Part shown: positions 1 through 5,291 of the stretch, in pieces
Layout of the letters: every line of letters begins with the position of its first letter
Position numbering within the stretch: the stretch's first letter is position 1
From: an uncultured Bacteroidota bacterium
Lineage (GTDB): Bacteria > Bacteroidota > Bacteroidia > Bacteroidales > P3
Direction of reading: 5' to 3'
DNA length: 5,291 nucleotides
NCBI GenBank assembly: GCA_900545215.1
Contig: UQXW01000072.1
Location: forward strand, 1 to 5,291
Program-made: the position numbers and the translations under genes
Notes under the pieces: model-generated
What the model was told of the DNA's origin: nothing
Database searches by the model: none
Seen by the model: only the letters and a program-made list of their open reading frames with translations

Positions 1-2
1 TT

Positions 3-2228
3 CTCCGGTGTACGGGCTTCAACCCATCTCTCGCATCAGGTAACTTCGGTTCGATAGATTTGGATCCGCCTGCTGCGATGCGTTACACCGAGGCTAGGAT
101 GTCGAAGATTGCTTCGGAGATGTTGGCGGATATAAATAAGGATACGGTCGATTTCACAAATAACTTCGATGACAGTTTGCAGGAACCGACTGTGTTGCCT
201 GCCAAAATTCCTTATCTTCTGGTCAATGGTACGAACGGTATCGCTGTGGGTATGGCCACGAATATGGCTCCGCACAATCTGACGGAGGCAATCAACGCCA
301 TAATTGCTTATATAGATAATAAGGATATTACGATCGATGAATTGATGCAGTACATCAAGGCTCCGGACTTTCCGACAGGTGGAGTAATTTATGGTTATGA
401 CGGAGTGAGGAGTGCTTTCCATACTGGAAGAGGACAGGTCGTAATAAGGGGAAATGCCCACTTCGAGCAGGATAAGCATTCGGACGCCGAGCAGATTGTT
501 GTTACCTCTGTGCCTTATCAGGTCTGCAAATCCGATATGATTAAACACCAAGCCTCTTTGGTGGAAGAGAAAAAGATTGAGGGTATTTCGAGGATAAAGG
601 ACGAGAGTAATAAGGACGGTATCAGGATTGTTTATAAGTTAAAACGCGATGCGATGAGCAACGTTGTTCTGAACAAACTTTATCAGTACTCCGAGCTTCA
701 ATCGTCTTTCTCGATTAACAACATAGCCCTCGTGAACGGTAAGCCGAAGTTGCTTAACCTGAAAGACATGATAGAGTGTTTCGTCGAGCATAGAGAGATT
801 GTGGTCGAGAGACGGACGAGGTTCGAGTTGGGTAAGGCGGAAGAGAGAATGCACATCGTCGAAGGCTTGTTGAAAGCGTTGGATTTCATCGATGAGATTA
901 TCTCTTTGATAAGAAACTCCGCCACGATAGCCGAAGCGAAAAGTCGTTTGCAGGAACAGTTCGGTTTTTCCGAAATTCAAGCGGCTGCAATCGTTGCAAT
1001 GAGGCTCGGTCAGTTGGCAGGATTGGAACGCCAAAAGCTGCAAGACGAGTTCAACGAACTTTCGGCGTTTATTTCCCGTTGCAAAGAGATATTGGAAAAC
1101 CACGATGTGTTGATGCAGGTGGTCAAAGACGAACTTGTTGACATAAAAGAGAGGTACGGAGACGAGCGTTTGTCGCAGATAGAATACTCTTCTTCCGATT
1201 TCAGGATAGAGGACATGATTGCCAATGAGGAAGTGGTGGTTTCCGTTTCCCACATGGGTTACATCAAACGCACGCCTTTGTCGGAGTATAAGGTACAGAA
1301 CCGAGGCGGAAAGGGCAGTCGGGGAGGAGCTTTAAGAGATGAAGACTTCATAGAACATGTTTATACGGCTTCGATGCACGATTATATTCTCTTCTTCACC
1401 GAGAAAGGAAAGTGTTACTGGCTCAGAGCGTTCGAACTTCCGGAGGGAACGAAGACAACGAAAGGCAGAATGATTAAAAACATTCTCAACATAGAGGACG
1501 GCGACTGTATAAAGGCACACGTTACGACAAAAGACCTTAAAGACAAGGATTACGTGAACAGCAACTACATCGTGATGTGTACGAAGAAAGGTCAGATAAA
1601 GAAAACCACTCTTGAAGCATACTCGCGTCCGAGAACAAACGGTATAATCGCCTTCGGCATCAAAGAGGGTGATGAATTGCTTGAAGCAAGGCTCACAAGC
1701 GGCAAAGACGAAATCCTTATAGCGGCGAAGAACGGTAAATGTATTCGTTTCAACGAAAGTACCGTCAGACCGATGGGACGAGGTGCTGCCGGTGTGAAGG
1801 CAATCACTTTGGCTGATGAAAAAGACGAAGTTGTAGGAATGGTGGTTGCCAACGAAGAGAGCGACATCCTTGTCGTTTCGGAGAACGGTTACGGAAAACG
1901 TTCCAAGCTGGAAGAGTATCGAATCACCAATCGGGGCGGCAAAGGTGTTAAAACACTTAACATAACCGAGAAGACGGGAGATTTGGTCGCCATCAAGGAG
2001 GTAAGCGATGAGGACGACCTGATGATAATGAACCGTTCCGGATTGACGATAAGAATGCACGTTTCCGATTTGAGGGTTTTGGGCAGAGCCACACAGGGAG
2101 TGAAGTTGATAAACATCAAATCCGGCGATGCCATAGCCTCAGTAGCAGAAATAAGCAAGGAAGAAGACGAAGAGGAAACAATAAACGATGAAAGCACTTC
2201 GTTAGAAGAAACAACAAACGAACAATAA
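3..2228 (+). CDS. gyrA: DNA gyrase subunit A, 5'-truncated by the window edge
   Basis: GyrA is the DNA-cleaving and DNA-wrapping subunit of gyrase (A2B2), which introduces negative supercoils in the cytoplasm using ATP hydrolysed by GyrB. The frame is open from position 3 to the stop at 2226-2228, about 741 codons; the first ~110 residues expected of the family, including the quinolone-resistance region, lie outside. The catalytic tyrosine is in AMRYTEARM (Tyr codon 84-86). Next come the DNA-gate and tower blocks (LLVNGTNGIAVGMATN, APDFPTGG), the coiled-coil region (about 780-1190), and a beta-propeller C-terminal domain from about 1230. The GyrA box reads QNRGGKG (1296-1316), which supports gyrase rather than topoisomerase IV ParC; a second NRGGKG lies at 1929-1946. 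The end is an acidic tail rich in Glu, Asp and Thr. A TTG at 60-62 can be read as a start but falls inside the conserved core, so it is not the true start. The first ~12 residues do not match the family. Confidence 0.98.
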   Translation, partial: LRCTGFNPSLASGNFGSIDLDPPAAMRYTEARMSKIASEMLADINKDTVDFTNNFDDSLQEPTVLPAKIPYLLVNGTNGIAVGMATNMAPHNLTEAINAIIAYIDNKDITIDELMQYIKAPDFPTGGVIYGYDGVRSAFHTGRGQVVIRGNAHFEQDKHSDAEQIVVTSVPYQVCKSDMIKHQASLVEEKKIEGISRIKDESNKDGIRIVYKLKRDAMSNVVLNKLYQYSELQSSFSINNIALVNGKPKLLNLKDMIECFVEHREIVVERRTRFELGKAEERMHIVEGLLKALDFIDEIISLIRNSATIAEAKSRLQEQFGFSEIQAAAIVAMRLGQLAGLERQKLQDEFNELSAFISRCKEILENHDVLMQVVKDELVDIKERYGDERLSQIEYSSSDFRIEDMIANEEVVVSVSHMGYIKRTPLSEYKVQNRGGKGSRGGALRDEDFIEHVYTASMHDYILFFTEKGKCYWLRAFELPEGTKTTKGRMIKNILNIEDGDCIKAHVTTKDLKDKDYVNSNYIVMCTKKGQIKKTTLEAYSRPRTNGIIAFGIKEGDELLEARLTSGKDEILIAAKNGKCIRFNESTVRPMGRGAAGVKAITLADEKDEVVGMVVANEESDILVVSENGYGKRSKLEEYRITNRGGKGVKTLNITEKTGDLVAIKEVSDEDDLMIMNRSGLTIRMHVSDLRVLGRATQGVKLINIKSGDAIASVAEISKEEDEEETINDESTSLEETTNEQ

Positions 2229-2238
2229 AATCAATACG

Positions 2239-3435
2239 ATGAAGAGAAAAATCATATTTGCAGCATTGCTCGCCGCTACGATGGGCGCTTCTGCACAAAC
2301 GATGAAGGTACAGAGTGCCTACTCCGACATGAAAAACGACAGGTGGAAGAACGCAATGGCAAACATAGAGGAGGCTTGCGTGCATGAAAAGACGAAAGAC
2401 GATGCCAAGACATGGAATTACGCCGGCTTGATATACTCCAAGTTCGTCGAACTATCCCAATCCGAAGACCCGAAAGACCAAAAATTGCTTAAAAAGCAAA
2501 AAGTGGACGTTCCTATCTACGAATTGGCAGACAAAGCGGAGAATGCTTTGATTAAATCAATAGAATTGGAAAAGGCAGCAGGCACAAACGAGTTCATAAC
2601 CACGTCCAACGGAGCCTTAACCTTTATTTCCGGTGTTCAACTCACAAGAGCCATAGACGTATTCAACAGCGGCAAATATGAAGAAGCCATACCTTTGTTT
2701 GAAAGGGTCATCAAGGCCTCCACGCTTTGCGGTCGTAAGGAAGTAACCGAGAAAGCAAAACTCGTTATGGCGATGAGCTACGATGCATTGAAGCAAAAAG
2801 ACAAAGCAGTCGAGATATACAGAGACTTGGTTAAAGCCGGAACAAGCGAAAAAGAGGCTTACATAAATCTTTACGTAGCCAACAATGCGGCAGGTGAGAA
2901 AGATAAAGCCATAAACGTCTTGAAAAGAGGAGTAAAAGTCCTTCCGAAAGACATACAGTTGAAAGCCCTTTTGGGAGGAGCTTACTTACAAGTCGGAAAC
3001 AAGGAAGAAGCCGAAAAAATGGTACAATCTTTGCTTGCCATGGGAACGGAAAATCCGGAAATCCTTAACTATGTGGGCGGTATATACAGAGATGCCGATG
3101 ACATGGCAAAAGCCGAAGAATACTACAACAAATCTCTTTCATTGAAAGCAGACCAAACAGATGCTTACCTCGGACTTGGTTCGACATATTTCAACAAAGG
3201 AATTGCAACATTGAAAGAAGCCGAAAAAGTTCCTTTGGATGACATGACCGGAGCATACGACAAAATGAAAAATGAAGCATTCGAATATTTCAAGAAAGCA
3301 ATTCCGAACTTCAAAAAGGTATTGGAGACCAAGCCAAACGATTTTCAAAGTTTGAAAGCGTTGAGAAACATCTATTCGCTTTTGCAGATGAAAGCGGAAT
3401 ATCAGGAAATCGACGCAAAGTTGAAGCAAAAATAA
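2239..3435 (+). CDS. secreted/periplasmic tetratricopeptide-repeat protein
   Basis: A 398-residue protein. It starts with a clear Sec signal peptide: MKRK, then a hydrophobic stretch (IIFAALLAATMG), then ASA|Q with cleavage near residue 19. The mature part is helical, lysine- and glutamate-rich, and built of TPR units. Recognisable ones lie near residues 170-200 (AMSYDALKQKDKAVEIYRDL), 204-236, 238-268, 272-304 (NYVGGIYRDADDMAKAEEYY) and 307-366. The last is split by an insertion of about 30 residues (roughly 318-347). TPR domains bind other proteins, so an envelope scaffold or chaperone-like role is inferred; no catalytic motif is visible. The start lies 10 bases after the gyrA stop with no promoter in the gap, and a terminator follows, so it is probably the second gene of a gyrA operon. 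From memory, Porphyromonas gingivalis has a TPR protein (TprA, PG1385) beside gyrA (PG1386), and this gene may be the equivalent. The partner or substrate cannot be deduced here. Confidence 0.93.
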   Translation: MKRKIIFAALLAATMGASAQTMKVQSAYSDMKNDRWKNAMANIEEACVHEKTKDDAKTWNYAGLIYSKFVELSQSEDPKDQKLLKKQKVDVPIYELADKAENALIKSIELEKAAGTNEFITTSNGALTFISGVQLTRAIDVFNSGKYEEAIPLFERVIKASTLCGRKEVTEKAKLVMAMSYDALKQKDKAVEIYRDLVKAGTSEKEAYINLYVANNAAGEKDKAINVLKRGVKVLPKDIQLKALLGGAYLQVGNKEEAEKMVQSLLAMGTENPEILNYVGGIYRDADDMAKAEEYYNKSLSLKADQTDAYLGLGSTYFNKGIATLKEAEKVPLDDMTGAYDKMKNEAFEYFKKAIPNFKKVLETKPNDFQSLKALRNIYSLLQMKAEYQEIDAKLKQK

Positions 3436-3467
3436 TTACGAAATTCAAGATAAGTTTTCCTTTTACG

Positions 3468-3503
3468 AAGGAAGTACGCCGAGAGGCAGTACTTCCTTTT
3501 TTT
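3468..3503 (+). terminator. intrinsic terminator of the gyrA-TPR unit
   Basis: The arms AAGGAAGTAC (3468-3477) and GTACTTCCTT (3489-3498) pair perfectly over 10 bp. The stem continues as GCC/GGC (3478-3480 with 3485-3487) around a GAGA tetraloop, with one bulged A at 3488. Seven Ts (3497-3503) follow on the plus strand, two of them shared with the stem. It lies 32 bases after the TPR stop codon. The 5' arm can also pair upstream (TCCTT 3458-3462 with AAGGA 3468-3472), a much weaker alternative. Confidence 0.92.
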
Positions 3504-4282
3504 CTTTGTTTCGTTCCTCTCTACTTTACATAATAGCAATTATGTTCCAAAAAGGGTTCCGAAAATCCTAAGGTCGATTTAGTCGTATTTTCCAAGGATT
3601 TACCTATAAATCCGACCATCTCGGAAAATTCCAAAGAGAAAATATGTGCGGAAAATTTTCTCGCAAAAAAATCGAAAAGCTCCGAATAAAAAACAGACTT
3701 GCAGAAAAAACCGCAAAAAACTCAACACAATTCGCCAAAACAAAATCCGTGTAAAATGTCCTTGCCGGTTGAAATCCGCAATTTCCCGATTAAATGACCG
3801 AAATCCACTGTTTAAGACATTCCGACACAAGAAATTTTCCGCAAAATGCCTTTTCGCTTTTCTCATGTAAAATCCTTACCTATGCTGCCGAAATTCATAT
3901 TTCCAAACAAATCTTCTCGAAAACTCCATCTTCAAATACTCAAACACAAATCCTCATTCAAACAATGGCAAAAATGCCTCATTTATAAGAAGTCCTTATT
4001 ATGTGAATTGCTTTCACCGAATCGATTTTCTCTTTCGCCCTTTTATTTTCTTGAAACGCCCTTATGGTAAAACCGTGATTTAGAGGTATTAAGGCATTAT
4101 ACTCACAAAGCTTTCCGAGTCTTCAAAATAAACTTTCAATCAGGCTGTCATAAGCGAATATACTCGCCATGTTTCTCTCATTTTCAAGCAAAGGATTACT
4201 GCTCTAAGTAAAAGAAATCACTACATGAGAATAAATAATCAACAATAAATCGAGTTTTCTGTTGAAAATACTCTGAAATTAT
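3504..4282. other. long gene-free, AT-rich intergenic region
   Basis: About 780 bases with no gene I can support. Open frames of 64-88 codons occur on both strands (for example 3646-3870 plus and 3600-3866 minus). They overlap one another, have the Lys/Asn or Phe/Leu composition expected of AT-rich non-coding DNA, and resemble no family I know. Composition is uneven: 3661-3720 is 34/60 A, and 3901-3960 has 19 C but only one G on this strand. Weak inverted repeats exist: AAATCCT/AGGATTT (3563-3569 with 3595-3601) and GAGAAAAT/ATTTTCTC (3636-3643 with 3655-3662). Neither has a T-tract or promoter. I see no tRNA, rRNA, CRISPR repeat or transposon end, and no TAnnTTTG-type promoter before 4283. 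Confidence 0.6.
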
Positions 4283-4313
4283 TTTGTTGGTTTGAGATAT
4301 TATCATATCTTTG
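4283..4313 (+). promoter_or_regulatory. Bacteroidota-type sigma-70 (RpoD-like) promoter for the beta-barrel gene
   Basis: TTTG at 4283-4286 (-33 element) is followed after 19 bases by TATCTTTG at 4306-4313, a full match to the Bacteroidota -7 element TAnnTTTG. Transcription would be expected to start near 4318-4322. That gives a leader of about 95 nt before the ATG at 4415. The spacer and the first half of the -7 element form an inverted repeat (AGATAT/ATATCT, 4295-4300 and 4305-4310), a possible operator. The match is from reading alone; no start site is measured. Confidence 0.75.
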
Positions 4314-4330
4314 CGGTGTAAAAAAACATT

Positions 4331-4395
4331 CGACGGCTTTGTTATGGAGTTCTTGCAATGCCGTCGGCTTAATCAATAAATATTCCAAGAACTCC
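4331..4395 (+). promoter_or_regulatory. predicted H-type pseudoknot in the 5' leader
   Basis: Two perfect inverted repeats interlock. Stem 1 pairs CGACGGC (4331-4337) with GCCGTCG (4360-4366). Stem 2 pairs GGAGTTCTTG (4346-4355) with CAAGAACTCC (4386-4395), 10 bp. The 5' arm of stem 2 lies in the loop of stem 1, and the 3' arm of stem 1 lies in the loop of stem 2, which is pseudoknot topology. Connecting loops are 8, 4 and 19 nt; the last (4367-4385) is A/U-rich, as is common for a loop crossing the minor groove of stem 1. The alternative to a pseudoknot is a switch in which only one stem forms at a time; GTCGG (4363-4367) with CCGAC (4394-4398) offers a third pairing. The element starts about 10 nt after the predicted transcription start and ends 19 nt before the start codon, so control of translation initiation is the natural inference. 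I do not recognise it as a known riboswitch class. Confidence 0.55.
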
Positions 4396-4414
4396 GACAG
4401 AAAAACATTTTTAT

Positions 4415-5134
4415 ATGAAAAAAGCATTTGCAACATTGGCACTTTTGACTTGTGTATTCACAGCGGTGTCGCAGGATTTCAAAAAACATTCGTTCGGAAT
4501 CGGTATAGGCGGAAGCAGCTTCCCGATTGTGAAGTCTTATTCTGACTTTATGAACAATACCGATGGATTTAATCTTTCCAATGCCTTTGTTACGAGTCTG
4601 TCTTTGAAGTATGATTATGCCTTTAATGCCGGATTTTCGCTATCATTGGAACCAAGCTACCTTAACACCTACCTTTCATACAGAGATGCCTATTATGTTC
4701 CTGACTTGATTAACAATACAACAACTCTCGCATATGGTTCAAGCGGCACTTCGGTCTATGTACATCAGCTCGATATACCTTTGATTGCCAATTTCCGTTT
4801 CCCGATAGTGGAGAATGTCAAATTACTTGCCGGACTTGGGGCAAGTGCATTGGTGAATTTCAAAAAGGAAATAAATTTTTACGATGAACCTACATTCTCT
4901 ACCGTAAACGGACGTAATGCCTTGTCTTTCAAAAACAGCATTATACCGGAATTTCTCCTGAGAGCCGGCTTGGAAATCAGCACAAAGCATAGAATTTGGT
5001 TAAATGCTTCGTATCATTTCTCGCCGGTCAAAAACGCATATTACACAATGCTTGGAAATGGCAGCATTCCAGCTACCGACTATGAAGAAATGAGGATTTC
5101 AAAACTGAAGTTCGAGTTCGCAATCTTCCTCTAA
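4415..5134 (+). CDS. outer-membrane beta-barrel protein, PorT-like family
   Basis: A 239-residue protein with a Sec signal peptide (MKKAFATLALLTCVFTAVSQ, cleavage near residues 19-20), so it is exported. The mature part has alternating polar/hydrophobic strands with turns rich in Gly, Asn and Asp: HSFGIGIGGSSF, TSLSLKYDYAF, AGFSLSLEPSYL, VKLLAGLGASALVN, HRIWLNASYHFS, and a last strand ISKLKFEFAIFL. The segment HQLDIPLIANFRFP followed by LLAGLGAS (about 117-144) matches the L-x-IPL...AG pattern of the Bacteroidota small outer-membrane barrel domain (OMP_b-brl type), giving perhaps 8-10 strands. The specific role is unknown; such proteins range from PorT-like secretion factors to uncharacterised porin-like barrels. 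Cys13 is not in a proper lipobox (LLTC) and lies inside the hydrophobic core, so a lipoprotein is unlikely. The ATG at 4415 is chosen because the signal peptide begins there. No Shine-Dalgarno sequence is seen, only an A-rich stretch (4399-4406). It has its own promoter and looks monocistronic. Confidence 0.87.
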   Translation: MKKAFATLALLTCVFTAVSQDFKKHSFGIGIGGSSFPIVKSYSDFMNNTDGFNLSNAFVTSLSLKYDYAFNAGFSLSLEPSYLNTYLSYRDAYYVPDLINNTTTLAYGSSGTSVYVHQLDIPLIANFRFPIVENVKLLAGLGASALVNFKKEINFYDEPTFSTVNGRNALSFKNSIIPEFLLRAGLEISTKHRIWLNASYHFSPVKNAYYTMLGNGSIPATDYEEMRISKLKFEFAIFL

Positions 5135-5162
5135 ATAAGCGAGAGAAGATTTACCGACTAAA

Positions 5163-5195
5163 AAGAAAGCTACGCAGAGATTGCGTAGCTTTCTT
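5163..5195. terminator. hairpin terminator, probably bidirectional between convergent genes
   Basis: A perfect 14-bp stem pairs AAGAAAGCTACGCA (5163-5176) with TGCGTAGCTTTCTT (5182-5195) around a 5-nt loop (GAGAT). It starts 28 bases after the beta-barrel stop codon. On the plus strand the 3' arm ends TTTCTT but is followed by CGTAAAA, with no proper T-tract. On the minus strand the stem runs into five Ts (complement of A 5160-5164). It should therefore terminate minus-strand transcripts best and plus-strand ones less well. Confidence 0.75.
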
Positions 5196-5222
5196 CGTAA
5201 AAAATGACAAAATTAAGTTTCC

Positions 5223-5291
5223 TTACTGTGTCGATAACAGCTCTTCCGCATTTGTCATTGCGGCAGCCGTAGGTATATGGGAATGCAGGCT
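5223..5291 (-). CDS. possible C-terminal end of a minus-strand gene, cut by the window edge
   Basis: Read from the right edge on the minus strand, one frame gives 22 codons ending in ELLSTQ and a TAA (plus-strand 5223-5225). The stop is 27 bases before the hairpin at 5163-5195, whose T-tract is oriented for this strand; that placement is the main support. The other long minus frame here would run into the hairpin before stopping. The fragment (…HIPTAAAMTNAEELL…) is too short to identify. The IP-x-A followed by an Ala/Glu helix faintly recalls the end of methylglyoxal-synthase-like domains, which is a guess and not a call. No good plus-strand alternative exists: the ATG at 5204 gives only 22 codons. 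Confidence 0.3.
   Translation of the reverse strand, partial: SLHSHIPTAAAMTNAEELLSTQ

Noticed and set aside
1332..2060. 242-codon minus-strand open frame inside gyrA
   Set aside because: It lies antisense to conserved GyrA propeller sequence, its Cys/His/Phe-rich product resembles no family, and it has no promoter. It is a codon-bias shadow, as are the minus frames at 36-551, 639-1253 and 1592-1867.
3505..3530. Possible promoter with TTTG near 3505 and TACTTTAC near 3522
   Set aside because: The -7 element lacks the conserved TTTG end, the spacing is short, and no gene follows.
3636..3662. GAGAAAAT...ATTTTCTC hairpin as a terminator or regulatory site
   Set aside because: The stem is AT-rich with an 11-nt loop and no T-tract on either strand after it. 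Such repeats are expected by chance in this composition.
3600..3866. 88-codon minus frame with a hydrophobic Phe/Leu-rich middle, resembling a small membrane protein
   Set aside because: The hydrophobic stretch is simply the complement of the A-rich run around 3661-3730. No promoter or ribosome-binding site is seen, and it overlaps an equally unconvincing plus-strand frame (3646-3870).
3794..4070. Overlapping plus-strand frames of 64 and 74 codons
   Set aside because: Composition is typical of AT-rich spacer, there is no recognisable motif, and the two frames compete for the same bases.
4415..4453. Lipoprotein signal with Cys13 in the barrel protein
   Set aside because: LLTC lacks the small residue needed just before the cysteine, and the cysteine sits within the hydrophobic core. 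A normal cleavage site at AVSQ fits better, and outer-membrane barrels are rarely lipoproteins.
4320..4494. 12-base direct repeat AAAAAACATTCG at about 4321-4332 and 4483-4494
   Set aside because: One copy is in the leader and one is inside coding sequence. It is mostly a run of A, with no further matching flanks, so it is likely coincidental.
4339..4545. Plus-strand frame overlapping the start of the beta-barrel gene
   Set aside because: It runs out of frame through the signal peptide coding region of a clearly real gene and begins at a TTG inside the predicted pseudoknot.

Overview
The window looks like chromosomal DNA from a member of the Bacteroidota, probably order Bacteroidales. Three things point there. 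The DNA gyrase A sequence has typical Bacteroidales blocks, for example ELMQYIKAPDFPTGG, HMGYIKRTPL and YSRPRTNG. The one clear promoter is of the Bacteroidota type (TTTG-N19-TAnnTTTG). The starts carry no obvious Shine-Dalgarno sequence. Base composition is moderately AT-rich, and the gene-free region is more so. Nothing points to a plasmid, phage or insertion sequence.

Layout, left to right. (1) Positions 3-2228 hold gyrA, cut at its 5' end by the window edge. The catalytic tyrosine is present at 84-86, but the first ~40 bases do not read as normal GyrA. (2) Ten bases later, at 2239-3435, lies a secreted or periplasmic tetratricopeptide-repeat (TPR) protein, very likely co-transcribed with gyrA. 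The unit closes with a strong intrinsic terminator at 3468-3503. (3) About 780 bases (3504-4282) hold no convincing gene; they are AT-rich and strongly G-poor in places. (4) A good promoter (4283-4313) drives a leader of about 95 nt in which a 7-bp and a 10-bp perfect inverted repeat interlock as an H-type pseudoknot, ending 19 nt before the start codon. (5) An outer-membrane beta-barrel protein lies at 4415-5134. (6) A 14-bp stem hairpin at 5163-5195, with its T-tract on the minus strand, suggests a bidirectional terminator and a gene arriving from the right on the minus strand, of which only the last 22 codons would be visible (5223-5291).

The two plus-strand units do not obviously work together. 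gyrA supplies the DNA-wrapping and cleavage subunit of gyrase. The TPR protein is probably an envelope scaffold that shares its transcript. The beta-barrel protein is a separately controlled envelope gene. The most interesting item is the predicted pseudoknot leader of the barrel gene. It sits between a recognisable promoter and the start codon, overlaps an 11-codon upstream ORF, and does not match any riboswitch class I can name.
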